Shown here: positions 7,960 through 16,862 of the stretch, piece after piece
Position numbering within the stretch: the first letter of the stretch is position 1
Layout: every line of letters begins with the position of its first letter
Source: W0P28-013 sp963593685
GTDB lineage: Bacteria; Bacteroidota; Bacteroidia; Bacteroidales; Paludibacteraceae
Length of the DNA stretch: 64,000 bases
Direction of reading: 5' to 3'
NCBI GenBank assembly: GCA_963593685.1
Contig: CAVBBP010000002.1
Span: forward strand, 15,342 to 79,341
Program-made: the position numbers and the translations under genes
The notes under the pieces: generated by a model
What the model saw: only the letters and a program-made list of their open reading frames with translations
What the model was told of the DNA's origin: nothing
Databases searched by the model: none

Positions 7960-8050
7960 CTACAATCTGAAATTTGGAATTTGGAATTCTGAAATTGCGG
8001 CTCTGCCGCATCACTCCTCACTCCTAATTCCTCATTCCTCACTCAAGAAA

Positions 8051-9283
8051 TTACTTGTTTCTGTCCGCCAAGGCTTTGATGCCATCGACATCGAAGGCGA
8101 GGGAGAAGCGCAGGGTTTGGTCGAGCGGGGTGTTCTTCAGGCCGAGCACATAGCCTACATCGAGGCGGAAGGCCGACAGGCGGAAGCCCGCACCGAAAGT
8201 GAAGTATTTGCGGTTGCCTTTGTATTTGTTTTCGTTGTGGTAGCCCACGCGACCAAAAAACTGCTCGTTGTAAGCGTACTCCAAGCCGATACCGAAGTTT
8301 ATCTCCTTAAACTCCTCTTTGGCACCACCCGGCGCATCGGCAAACGACCAAAACACGCCTTTCATCGGCGAAATATCGGTGTATTGCTTGTCGTCCATAG
8401 TCCAACTGCCATCATCTATGTTGTAATATGGATTGTCGGAACTTTTATCGCTGGTGTCGATGCCCACTTTTTTAGCAATGCGTTCGTTCACTTTGCGTGT
8501 CGGCACCATCAGTTTGTCGAAATCAACGCTGAAACTCAGGCGGTTGTAGCGATTGAACGGCACTAGATAGGAGAAACCTATGCGCAGGTCGGTCGGCAAA
8601 AAGTTGTTGGTGTTGCCTTTGTCGTACGAAATTTTTGTGCCGAGATTGCTGATGTTGAAGCCAAAAGCGAACTTCGAAGTGCCTGTTTTGATGTCGATAG
8701 GCAGTTCGTAGTAGCCGTTGATGTCGGCACCAAAGGCGTGTCCTGTGTGGTAGTTGTCGTCGTTTTTGGCACTCAAGTCGGAGCAGATATAGCGGAACAC
8801 CACGCCCATCGAGAAATGCTCGCTAAGCATACGCTCGTAGCCCACATCGAACGCCAATTCGTAAGGTTTGACGGAGATAGGCGTAGCGTCCTTACTTTCG
8901 CGCAGTTGCACCTCGCCCAGCGAGAAGAAGCGCAACGACGACGACACCGTACCTGCTATGCGGCTTATCTGGTAGTAGCCCGAAAGGTAGGCAAGGTCGA
9001 GGTCGCTCACGCCAAGGCTGCGCAGCCACGGCACATAGTTGATGGTGAAGCCTGCGCTGCTCGGCATTTGGGCATATTTCGACGAGTTCCAGTGTTGCGA
9101 ACTGTTGTCGGGCACAGTGGCTGCACCGATGTCGCCCAAGCCGCCAGCCACGGCATCGGGGCCGATAGAGAGCGACGGAACGCCCGTAATCAGTGGGTTC
9201 AGCACATCGGATACGGTAGCATCTTCGGCATACGCCGCCAACGAAAGCAGTGTGGCGGCCGTTAAAATCATCGTTTTTTTCAT
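8051..9283 (-). CDS. porV: Type IX secretion outer-membrane protein PorV (LptO)
   Basis: PorV is a FadL-like beta-barrel that shuttles cargo from the T9SS translocon to the PorU attachment complex. This 410-aa protein has a signal peptide (KKTMILTAATLLSLAAYA, cleaved before ED) and the typical opening of mature PorV proteins, with PSLSIGPDAVAGGLGDIGAA followed by NSSQHWNSSKYA. The rest is alternating amphipathic strands. It directly follows porU on the same strand, the order known in Porphyromonas gingivalis. The ATG at 9283 was chosen over 9304, because the -7 element at 9323-9316 would leave almost no leader for the upstream start. Confidence 0.94.
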   Translation of the reverse strand: MKKTMILTAATLLSLAAYAEDATVSDVLNPLITGVPSLSIGPDAVAGGLGDIGAATVPDNSSQHWNSSKYAQMPSSAGFTINYVPWLRSLGVSDLDLAYLSGYYQISRIAGTVSSSLRFFSLGEVQLRESKDATPISVKPYELAFDVGYERMLSEHFSMGVVFRYICSDLSAKNDDNYHTGHAFGADINGYYELPIDIKTGTSKFAFGFNISNLGTKISYDKGNTNNFLPTDLRIGFSYLVPFNRYNRLSFSVDFDKLMVPTRKVNERIAKKVGIDTSDKSSDNPYYNIDDGSWTMDDKQYTDISPMKGVFWSFADAPGGAKEEFKEINFGIGLEYAYNEQFFGRVGYHNENKYKGNRKYFTFGAGFRLSAFRLDVGYVLGLKNTPLDQTLRFSLAFDVDGIKALADRNK

Positions 9284-9315
9284 ATTCTGTTGTTGTTTTT
9301 GCACCCTTTGGCGTG

Positions 9316-9323
9316 CAAAGTTA
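9316..9323 (-). promoter_or_regulatory. -7 element of porV promoter
   Basis: TAACTTTG on the minus strand lies 33 bases before the chosen start. porV can therefore be transcribed separately from porU. Confidence 0.6.
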
Positions 9324-9386
9324 CTCTTTTTTATAACGCTCGGCGGCGGAATTTATTGTTGATTGCGTTGCGCGCAGGTTTTCAAG

Positions 9387-9413
9387 ACCCCCTCTAATCC
9401 CCCAAGGGGGAGG
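9387..9413. repeat. CCCCCT..AATCCCCCAAGGGGGAGG element, copy 1
   Basis: A short GC-rich element with the hairpin CCCCCAAGGGGG. A reverse-complement relative is at 14902-14931. Confidence 0.6.
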
Positions 9414-9508
9414 TTATTTCTGGTTTCTAGTTTCTAATTTCTGGTTATTTGGTTAATCCATTAATTTGAAATCTGAAATCTGAAATTGCGGCTTCGCCGC
9501 ATCACTCC

Positions 9509-12500
9509 TCACTCTTTTTTAACCATTAGTTTCAAAGTTTTTGAGGTGCTGTCGCCGCCTTCGACTTGCACTTGCATACGCACAATGTAGATGCCGGGGC
9601 TGACGCGGTTGGCAAAGTCCCACGCAATTTCGGTTTCGTTGTCGGAAACATACTGTGTTTTGCTATCGGTATAGACAATGCGCCCAGCGAGGTCGGCCAC
9701 GGTAGCAGTGAATTTCAGCGGTTGCTCGGGGCGGTCGTGCCGATAGACAAAGGTGGCGGAATTGATCGCTGGATTGGGATAGACAAACATATCGGCAATG
9801 AGCGGTTTCAGCCCTTTTTTCACTACAAAATTGAGTTCGGCGGAGGAAGAATTGTTTTGCAAATCCCACACGCGGAAAAAGAGATGATGCTCGCCTTCGC
9901 TCAAGTCGCTGAACTGATATTTGACTGTGCCGCTGCGGTAGTCGCCCAGATTGGTGGCGTAGTAGTTGTTGAGCGTGGTCTCCATCAGCGGACTGTTGTC
10001 GAGTTTGAGCATGATGTCGTGCCCAATGCCGCTGCCGATGGCGTTGATGCCGCTCTCGTCCGACACATTGGCAACAAACAGCGGCGATTCGTTGGTGGCA
10101 TCGCCCGAGCGGAAAGAGGGCGTGTTCAAGTAGATTTCGACGGTCGGCCCATTGTCGTCGTCGGGTGCGTTGGGGTCTTCGCCACCAATGGTAAACTGCT
10201 CGTGATAGCCGTTGGCTTCGTAGTTGTGCACCGTGTCGGCGGCATAATAGACTATGCGCCCGCTGCCGTAGTTGTAGCGAATGTCTTTCGGCACAATAAA
10301 TTCGGTGGTGAAGCGACCTTTTTCAACTTTCGATTGCCCGACAAAGAGTGCGTTGGTGCGGTCGGTGAAGGCGTAGCGCGCCACCCTGGGGTCGTCGTTG
10401 CTGAGCGTGGTCAGATTTTCGAGTTTGTCGAACACATTTACCGCGGCAATTCCGTTGAAATCTTCGGCGATAGTACCAGCACTCTTTTCGCGTTCCACAT
10501 GCGCATAAAGTCGCACTTTGCTGAGTGCTCTGATGGTGTCGCTCTGCACATTGTCGGCATCGACCAGCGTGATACTATCGGTAACTACTTGGTGTGTGAC
10601 TGGGTAGGCCAATTCCAAGGCGGGATCGCCCAGCAGCGTGAAGTTCATCTTGTTCGAGTCGGCACCAACTCTATTTTTTGCGCCACGCATCACATCGCCA
10701 AAGCGAATGGGGCTTCCATCGCTGTCGCGCATGAAAATGTGCCGCGAAAATTGCAGATTGAGCAGGAAATTTGGTTCAGCATAAACGGTGCGCGTGGTAG
10801 TGAAAAGCGCAATAGCGCCGCCGTGCGTGTTGAGCAGCATCAGTTCGCCACCGCTGGGCGTGCCGTTGTCGTCGAATCGGCTAAAATCGCAAGTGGCGGT
10901 AACAAATAGCGGCAGACGGTCGTTGTACACATTCACAATGCGGTCGTGCGTGAGCAGTCCTTCGTTGGTCCACGCTGTGTGGCCGCCGTGCCCCATGTAG
11001 TTCACCATCAGCACACCATTTTTTATGTAACTGTCGAACAGTTCGATGACCAGCGGATAGGTTTCGCCCGACGCCGACACCTCCTGTTTGTAAGCGTCCA
11101 AAAAGAGTTTGCGCACCAGCATATCGGGATAGTTGTGCAGCGTCATATCGGCCACGCTGTCGCAGTCGCGCACATGCCGATTGCCGTCGCCATCGTCGGC
11201 AACGAATAGGAGTTGATTTTTCCAACTGCCCACATTTTTGTTTTCGAGATAGCCGATAGTCTTGTCCACCACGGTGCGCGCATCGTCGAGCGTATGCACA
11301 GGGAAACGCCCCACGCCGATGTCCATACCATCGCTGGTGATGGTGCGCCCTTCGGTGTCATCGAGCAGCGCAAAATAGTCGTCGCACACATACGACGAAG
11401 TGCCGTGTACCGAGTTGTACGACTGGAAAGTGAGCAGTTTGTCGTAATCCTCTTTGACCACAATTTTGCGGTTGTCGTACACGCCGCCGCCAAACAGCAG
11501 CAGGTAGCGCGGCATATCACTGTCGCCAGTGGCGCGGTCGTAAAAGAGTTTCATCAGGCGGCGATAGGCGGTGGCATCGCGCATTCCCGACGAAAATTCG
11601 TTGTAAACTTTTTCCACATCAATCACTTCGACGCGCATTCCTTGTGCGCTGCGGTGTGCAGCAGCCAAGCGTTCGGCCTCGGTGAGATACTCTTCTGGTG
11701 CCAAAATCACCATCTCCATCTGCGGCAATCCGTGCAGATTTTGGTTCGCCACTGTGCCAACTACCGTGGGCGACAGAAAAGTGCTTTGCGCTGGATCGAC
11801 CGCCACATAGGCTCTGAAGGTGCGCACACTATCGACAAAAGTGAGCCGACCGTTGGCGTATGTGGCTGGCACACGGACGATATTCTGCTTGTCGGTGATG
11901 TCCCAAATCTGCGTCGAAGCGGTTGCGCCCGCCACCACATAGCGCATGGCCAAGTCGTAGTCTATCGAGTCGATATTGCTGAAAAAGAGCGGCGTGTTGC
12001 CCGTCAGTTTCAACTGTCGTTTCAGATTCACCTCGAAATAGTTGAGCCACGCGCTACCGTCGCCGCAGTTGAATGTGAGCGACACATTGCAGGTGCTGCC
12101 CGCTTTGGGCGTAAAGGCGATGGGCGATGCGGTGATGGCCGTCCGCGCATATTCATAGGTGTAGGCGTCTTTCATCGATGGCGTGGCCAGACTGCCCGCT
12201 TTTTCGCCGTTCACACTGACTTCGAATTTGCCTGTCGATTGCGATTTGGCCGCCACATCGAGCACCAGCGACGCTGGCTCTGCCACAATGTTTTGCAGCG
12301 ATGTGTTGAACGACTGCGTTTTGCCTGCGCCAAACTCTTCGCCGTAAAATTCGCGCCCCGACTGAATGAAATTCACCAAATCTTTTTCGTGTACGAAATA
12401 GTCGGTAAATGTGGTGATCTCGCCCGCTGGCTCGGCTTCGACAGCCGCCGCCAGTTCGATGCGTTTGCCCTGCCCAGCGTCGGACGATACAAAGTAGTAG

Positions 12501-13297
12501 CCGTAGTTCGAATAGACATTTTGCGTGTGGCGAAAATAGCCGTCGCTGTTGTACTGCCACGCCGTTGGCCCTTGTCCGTAGAAAATGATGTAGTCGCCCG
12601 CCCCGAAAACGCCGTCGCTGCCTTTGTACTCGTAAATGGCCGCTTCGGGCAGGTCGTCGAGATAGGGTTTCGAGAAATCTTCGTTCAACATTGCGCCGCC
12701 GTAGCCAAAAATGCGCGCTCGCTTCGGATCGACGCCCATATTTTGCAACTCTTCGTAGGTGAGTTTGTACAAGCCATTTTGCGACACCGAAATTTTGACG
12801 AATTTGCCGCTTTTCAGCACCGAATTGGCGGCATAACGCGCCTTGTTTTCGGCTTTCGGAGCGGCTGGCGCTTTGGCCGAGGCAGTCTGCACAATGTCGA
12901 ACGCCACGATTTTTTTGAAAACGCCATCGTGCTGCACAAATGGGAACACTTCCAACTTGTGCGTTGTGGCACGGCGCACCGTCTGAGCATACTGATTTAC
13001 AAGCGGTTGTACTGGAATTACATCGGCATTGGCTTGCGCTATCGCGCGTTCATCGACCGAAAGATTGGCATAAACCACATTTTCGATTTTTGCTTCACCG
13101 CCATGCGGCAAATCGGTCGTAAACGACGGCAACTGGCTGCAACGCGCATAGCAACCGCCGTCGAGCACCAACGCCTTGATGGCGACAGTGTCGGCCGTGA
13201 GCGTGGCAATCGGTTGCCATTGTAGCCGCACATTTTGAGCCGTTGCGCCGAGAATGCAGCACAAAATCACCAGTTGTATGCCTAAAAAACGCCTCAT
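9509..13297 (-). CDS. porU: Type IX secretion C25-family sortase PorU
   Basis: PorU is the cell-surface gingipain-like peptidase that cuts off the C-terminal sorting domains of T9SS cargo and attaches the proteins to A-LPS. The protein has 1262 aa with a signal peptide MRRFLGIQLVILCCILGATA. The C25 domain carries the presumed dyad H770 (NYMGHGGH) and C803 (FVTATC). Their 33-residue spacing equals that of gingipain catalytic His and Cys. The C-terminus resembles a sorting domain (YPNPAINSATF and SPGIYIVRM). The ATG at 13297 is supported by the signal peptide and by the promoter just upstream. It is slightly longer than the P. gingivalis protein. Confidence 0.96.
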   Translation of the reverse strand: MRRFLGIQLVILCCILGATAQNVRLQWQPIATLTADTVAIKALVLDGGCYARCSQLPSFTTDLPHGGEAKIENVVYANLSVDERAIAQANADVIPVQPLVNQYAQTVRRATTHKLEVFPFVQHDGVFKKIVAFDIVQTASAKAPAAPKAENKARYAANSVLKSGKFVKISVSQNGLYKLTYEELQNMGVDPKRARIFGYGGAMLNEDFSKPYLDDLPEAAIYEYKGSDGVFGAGDYIIFYGQGPTAWQYNSDGYFRHTQNVYSNYGYYFVSSDAGQGKRIELAAAVEAEPAGEITTFTDYFVHEKDLVNFIQSGREFYGEEFGAGKTQSFNTSLQNIVAEPASLVLDVAAKSQSTGKFEVSVNGEKAGSLATPSMKDAYTYEYARTAITASPIAFTPKAGSTCNVSLTFNCGDGSAWLNYFEVNLKRQLKLTGNTPLFFSNIDSIDYDLAMRYVVAGATASTQIWDITDKQNIVRVPATYANGRLTFVDSVRTFRAYVAVDPAQSTFLSPTVVGTVANQNLHGLPQMEMVILAPEEYLTEAERLAAAHRSAQGMRVEVIDVEKVYNEFSSGMRDATAYRRLMKLFYDRATGDSDMPRYLLLFGGGVYDNRKIVVKEDYDKLLTFQSYNSVHGTSSYVCDDYFALLDDTEGRTITSDGMDIGVGRFPVHTLDDARTVVDKTIGYLENKNVGSWKNQLLFVADDGDGNRHVRDCDSVADMTLHNYPDMLVRKLFLDAYKQEVSASGETYPLVIELFDSYIKNGVLMVNYMGHGGHTAWTNEGLLTHDRIVNVYNDRLPLFVTATCDFSRFDDNGTPSGGELMLLNTHGGAIALFTTTRTVYAEPNFLLNLQFSRHIFMRDSDGSPIRFGDVMRGAKNRVGADSNKMNFTLLGDPALELAYPVTHQVVTDSITLVDADNVQSDTIRALSKVRLYAHVEREKSAGTIAEDFNGIAAVNVFDKLENLTTLSNDDPRVARYAFTDRTNALFVGQSKVEKGRFTTEFIVPKDIRYNYGSGRIVYYAADTVHNYEANGYHEQFTIGGEDPNAPDDDNGPTVEIYLNTPSFRSGDATNESPLFVANVSDESGINAIGSGIGHDIMLKLDNSPLMETTLNNYYATNLGDYRSGTVKYQFSDLSEGEHHLFFRVWDLQNNSSSAELNFVVKKGLKPLIADMFVYPNPAINSATFVYRHDRPEQPLKFTATVADLAGRIVYTDSKTQYVSDNETEIAWDFANRVSPGIYIVRMQVQVEGGDSTSKTLKLMVKKE

Positions 13298-13329
13298 TTT
13301 CTGCAAAAACAGATAGTTTTCGGAGTGTG

Positions 13330-13359
13330 CAAAGGTAGCGATTTTTTCTGAAACACAAA
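13330..13359 (-). promoter_or_regulatory. Promoter of porU
   Basis: TTTG (13359-13356), an 18-base spacer and TACCTTTG (13337-13330) on the minus strand, about 33 bases before the porU start. Confidence 0.7.
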
Positions 13360-13445
13360 CGCACACTTGCACACATACAAAACGGAGCGGCGGCAATTTT
13401 ATTGCTATTTTTCCAACGAAATGCGCCAATTCAAAAATTTTTGAC

Positions 13446-13453
13446 TATCTTTG
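13446..13453 (+). promoter_or_regulatory. -7 element for the 126-aa membrane protein gene
   Basis: TATCTTTG fits TAnnTTTG and is 20 bases before the start codon at 13473. Confidence 0.6.
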
Positions 13454-13472
13454 CACATCAAGAACGACAACA

Positions 13473-13853
13473 ATGGACAGTTTTGGCGATATATTTTATG
13501 TGGTGGTGATTGTGGTGGCGGTGTTGAGCAGCGTGGTCAAATCGTTTCGCAAAAAGAGCGAAAAGCGCAGCGAATCGACCGCACAATCCGACGAAAACGC
13601 GCACGACTGGACCACTTATAGCGACGGAACGCCCATCTTTTCCGACGATTTTGAGGCGCAGCCCGAACCCGAAACGATAACACCGATTGCGCCGCCGCCC
13701 GCCCCCGAAGGCGATCGCGCCATACACAAACACGCCGCCGCCACCGCTCCCCAGCCCGACGAACCCACCACGCCCACCATCGACTTCACCGACATGGACG
13801 AAGTGAAACGCGCCGTCATCGCCCACGAAATCTTCGCCCACAAGTACTTTTGA
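13473..13853 (+). CDS. Small membrane-anchored protein of unknown function
   Basis: This 126-aa protein starts with one hydrophobic helix (residues about 7-22, IFYVVVIVVAVLSSVV), then a basic patch (KSFRKKSEKR), a long acidic and proline-rich linker and a compact C-terminal segment (about 103-126, DMDEVKRAVIAHEIFAHKYF). From memory, Bacteroidales encode similar small proteins whose conserved end has the form RKAVIYSEILNRKY. I treat that resemblance as tentative. A long antisense frame covers the same DNA, but this strand has the promoter, a membrane anchor and a family-like C-terminus. The function is unknown. Confidence 0.72.
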   Translation: MDSFGDIFYVVVIVVAVLSSVVKSFRKKSEKRSESTAQSDENAHDWTTYSDGTPIFSDDFEAQPEPETITPIAPPPAPEGDRAIHKHAAATAPQPDEPTTPTIDFTDMDEVKRAVIAHEIFAHKYF

Positions 13854-14008
13854 TAGTAGCAAGAAAGGTTAGCGTTTATAGGTTAGAGTTTATCGGAAAA
13901 AATATGGTTGAACTTATTAAACTTTTTAACTCATCAACTTTTCAACGATCAACCAATCAACCGATCAACCCAAAAAAGAAACAGTGCGAAGCGCAAAAGA
14001 CTTAGAAA

Positions 14009-14620
14009 CTACACGAAACTTTTCTGTTCCGTTTCGTTAATGCTGTCGATATAATTTAATAGGGTGTCGCGGCCGTCACCGCGCTCCGACGAGGTTACGA
14101 AAATGGGCGGCAACTCTTCCCAAGTTTCCAGCAATTTTGCTTTGTAGGCCGCCACATTGGCCGCAGTGCGTGTGGGCGACTGCTTGTCGGCTTTGGTAAA
14201 GACGATGGCAAACGGCACGCCATTTTCGCCCAACCATTGCATAAATTCGAGGTCGATGCGCTGCGGTTCTAAACGGCTGTCTATCAGTACAAAAAGCGAT
14301 GTCAGTTCGGAACGATGCAGCGCATAACCCTCGATCATGGCACGCAGCGCGGCACGCTGTTCGCGGCTAGCACGCGCATAACCGTAGCCCGGCAAATCGA
14401 CCAAATGCCACGCATTGTTTATCAAAAAATGGTTGATTAACAGCGTTTTGCCAGGCTTCGACGAGGTTTTGGCAAGACCGCAGCGTTGTGTCAGGCAGTT
14501 GATAAGGCTCGATTTGCCCACATTCGAACGCCCGATAAAGGCATATTCGGGCAGCGGCGAGTCAGGACATTTGCGCCAATCGCTGTTCGACACAACAAAT
14601 TCAGCCGAAACGATATTCAT
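14009..14620 (-). CDS. engB: Ribosome biogenesis GTPase EngB (YsxC/YihA)
   Basis: This essential TrmE-Era-EngA-EngB-like GTPase acts in late 50S assembly. It has 203 aa. The motifs are G1 GRSNVGKSSL (30-39), G2 region KPGKT, G3 DLPGYG, G4 TKADK and G5 TSS near residue 177. Length and motif spacing are normal. A TATCTTTG promoter element lies 26-33 bases upstream. It is an isolated single gene facing the 126-aa membrane protein gene. Confidence 0.97.
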   Translation of the reverse strand: MNIVSAEFVVSNSDWRKCPDSPLPEYAFIGRSNVGKSSLINCLTQRCGLAKTSSKPGKTLLINHFLINNAWHLVDLPGYGYARASREQRAALRAMIEGYALHRSELTSLFVLIDSRLEPQRIDLEFMQWLGENGVPFAIVFTKADKQSPTRTAANVAAYKAKLLETWEELPPIFVTSSERGDGRDTLLNYIDSINETEQKSFV

Positions 14621-14940
14621 ACAATTCTACGCACTTTTGTTTGTGCAAAGATACGAAATTAGTGTGAAAGTCTATAAAGTCTGTAAAGTTGAAAGTCTAT
14701 AAAGTGGAAAGTAGAAAGTAGGGGCGCACCGCGTGCGTCCTTACTTATTTACGAATTTACAAATTTACGGATTGACAAATTGACAAATTTATTCGCTTCA
14801 ACAGTTCAACGATTAAACGATTCAACAAAAACTCATCAACCAATCAACTGATCAACCAATCAACCCAATCTGAAATTTGAAATTGCTGCGCCACCGCGCA
14901 GCCCTCCCCCTTGGGGGATTGAGGGGGGGGGCTAAATTTT
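14621..14940. other. Repeat-packed intergenic region between prfC and engB
   Basis: The 320 bases hold the engB promoter element TATCTTTG (14653-14646, minus), GTCTATAAAGT words, the palindrome at 14722-14740, ACAAATTTACAAATT words, CAACCAATCAAC words (about 14797-14866) and the GC-rich element at 14902-14931. No gene is visible. Confidence 0.7.
14722..14740. repeat. Short palindrome, variant copy
   Basis: GGGCGCAC, loop CGC, GTGCGTCC. One G-T pair replaces a G-C or A-T pair of the 1495 copy, and the orientation is opposite. Confidence 0.75.
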
Positions 14941-16515
14941 TCAGAACTCGCTGGTGAAGTGGAAGCGGATTTTTGGAAAATCTTGTTGTGCCATTTGTAG
15001 CAGGTAGCCGCTTTCAGCCAGAAAAACATCGCGTCCGTCCTTGTCTTTGGCCATGTATTGGTATTTGCGCCGTTTGAAATTGTCGAGTTCGGCGGCATCG
15101 TCGCTCTCTATCCAACAGGCTTTGTAGAGCGACAGCGGCTCCCAACGGCATTGCGCGCCATACTCGTGCAACAGGCGGTATTCGATCACCTCGAACTGCA
15201 ACTGCCCCACCGTGCCAATGATTTTTCGACCATTGTTTTGGTGCGTGAACACCTGCGCCACGCCTTCGCCCATCAACTGCTCGATGCCTTTTTGCAACTG
15301 CTTCGATTTCATCGGGTCGGCATTGTCGATGTATTTGAACATCTCGGGCGAGAAACTCGGCAACCCACGGAAGTGCAACTCTTCGCCCGAGGTGAGCGTG
15401 TCGCCAATTTTGAAATTGCCAGTGTCGGGCAGACCCACAATATCGCCTGCAAACGCCTCATCGACAGTCTCTTTGCGCTGCGCCATAAACGCCGTCGGAC
15501 TGCTGAATTTGAACTGCTTGTTCAGACGAATATGGCGATAGGCCACATTGCGCTCGAATCGGCCCGAACAGATTTTGACAAACGCAATGCACGAGCGGTG
15601 GTTGGGGTCCATATTGGCGTGAATTTTGAACACAAAGCCCGTAAACGCCTCTTCGGTGGGGCGTACTTCGCGCTCTTGCGCAGCCACAGGTCGCGGTGCG
15701 GGCGCAATCTCCACAAAGCAATCGAGCAACTCTTTCACGCCGAAAGTGTTGAGCGCGCTACCAAAAAAGACGGGTGCCACATTGGCGGCAAGGTACTCTT
15801 TCACATCGAACGGCTCGTAAACGCCTTCGATAAATTCGAGGTCGGTGCGGAGTTTTTGCGCGTCGTCGCTGCCCACCATCTCGTCGAGTTGTGCGCTGTT
15901 GAGATCGACCGCCACCGTTTCGCTAATGCGCTGTTTGTTAGGTGTATAGAGGTTCAATTTTTGCTGATAAATGTTGTAAACGCCCTTGAATTTCTGCCCC
16001 ATATTGATAGGCCAACTGAGCGGTTGCACGCCGATGCCAAGTTCGGCTTCGAGTTCGTCGAGCAGGTCGAACGGTTCGCGCCCTTCGCGGTCCATCTTGT
16101 TCACAAAAATCATCACTGGCGTGCGACGCATGGTGCAGACCTGCATCAGTTTGCGCGTTTGCGCCTCCACGCCTTTGGCCGCATCGACCACGATGATAAC
16201 GCTATCGACAGCGGTGAGCGTGCGGAAAGTATCTTCGGCAAAATCTTGGTGTCCGGGCGTGTCGAGAATGTTGATTTTGTAGCCGCCGTACTCGAATCCC
16301 ATCACCGATGTCGCCACCGAAATGCCGCGCTGTTTCTCGATTTCCATCCAGTCGGAGGTGGCGGTCTTTTTGATTTTGTTCGATTTTACAGCCCCCGCCA
16401 CATGAATTGCACCGCCGAAAAGCAGCAGTTTCTCGGTCAAAGTAGTTTTACCAGCATCGGGGTGCGAAATGATGGCGAATGTGCGCCGACGGTCTATTTC
16501 CGATTCAAAAGCCAT
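14941..16515 (-). CDS. prfC: Peptide chain release factor 3
   Basis: RF3 is the GTPase that recycles RF1 and RF2 from the ribosome after termination. It has 524 aa, as usual. Motifs are G1 SHPDAGKTTLTEK, the RF3-type insert FGGAIHVAGAVKS (EF-G differs here), G3 DTPGHQDF, G4 NKMD and domains 2 and 3 through the C-terminus. A TACCTTTG element (16549-16542) precedes the start ATG at 16515 by 26 bases. The gene is monocistronic, with repeats on both sides. Confidence 0.97.
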   Translation of the reverse strand: MAFESEIDRRRTFAIISHPDAGKTTLTEKLLLFGGAIHVAGAVKSNKIKKTATSDWMEIEKQRGISVATSVMGFEYGGYKINILDTPGHQDFAEDTFRTLTAVDSVIIVVDAAKGVEAQTRKLMQVCTMRRTPVMIFVNKMDREGREPFDLLDELEAELGIGVQPLSWPINMGQKFKGVYNIYQQKLNLYTPNKQRISETVAVDLNSAQLDEMVGSDDAQKLRTDLEFIEGVYEPFDVKEYLAANVAPVFFGSALNTFGVKELLDCFVEIAPAPRPVAAQEREVRPTEEAFTGFVFKIHANMDPNHRSCIAFVKICSGRFERNVAYRHIRLNKQFKFSSPTAFMAQRKETVDEAFAGDIVGLPDTGNFKIGDTLTSGEELHFRGLPSFSPEMFKYIDNADPMKSKQLQKGIEQLMGEGVAQVFTHQNNGRKIIGTVGQLQFEVIEYRLLHEYGAQCRWEPLSLYKACWIESDDAAELDNFKRRKYQYMAKDKDGRDVFLAESGYLLQMAQQDFPKIRFHFTSEF

Positions 16516-16862
16516 ATAAAAGCGTGCGTTTTTTGCGACTGCAAAGGTACGAAATTAGTGTGAAAGTGCGAAAAGTAAGAAAGTGAGAAAGTGTGAAAGT
16601 GTATAAAGTTGAAACTAGGGACGCGGCATGCCACGTCCTCTTTGTTGATTTGCAGATTTGGTTATTTGGTTAATCCATTTAATTTGAAATTTGAAATTTG
16701 AAATCTGAAATTTGAAATTTGAAATCTGAAATCTGAAATTTGAAATCTGAAATCTGAAATTGCGGCTTTGCCGCTTCACTACTCACTTCTAACTACTCAC
16801 TGCTCACTAAAAAAATCCTCACTCCTAATTCCTAATTCCTCATTTGTCTTGCGACTTGCTAC
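16516..16862. other. Repeat-packed intergenic region between ttcA and prfC
   Basis: The 347 bases contain the prfC -7 element (16542-16549), GTGTGAAAGTG words, the palindrome GGACGCGGCATGCCACGTCC (16618-16637), about a dozen AAATTTGAAATCTG words (16681-16760), GCGGCTTTGCCGC and CTCACTCCTAATTCC words. No gene is visible. Confidence 0.7.

Larger units (their letters stand above)
7632..8050. other. Repeat-packed intergenic region between porV and ispF
   Basis: The 419 bases hold no gene. They contain AAAGTTTATAAAGTT words, an imperfect palindrome (7675-7695), CCCCTTGCAAAGGGG (about 7738-7752), the composite element at 7764-7826, AATTAAGAATTTAGAATT words, the palindrome at 7941-7959, AATTTGGAATTTGGAATTC and CTCACTCCTAATTCCTCATTC words. 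Confidence 0.7.

Noticed and set aside
11213..13225. 670-codon open frame on the plus strand opposite porU
   Set aside because: A shadow of the PorU frame; no recognisable domain, promoter or leader.
13458..13862. 134-codon frame on the minus strand opposite the 126-aa membrane protein
   Set aside because: The plus-strand frame has a promoter element, a membrane helix and a family-like C-terminus; the minus frame is glycine- and valine-rich without features.
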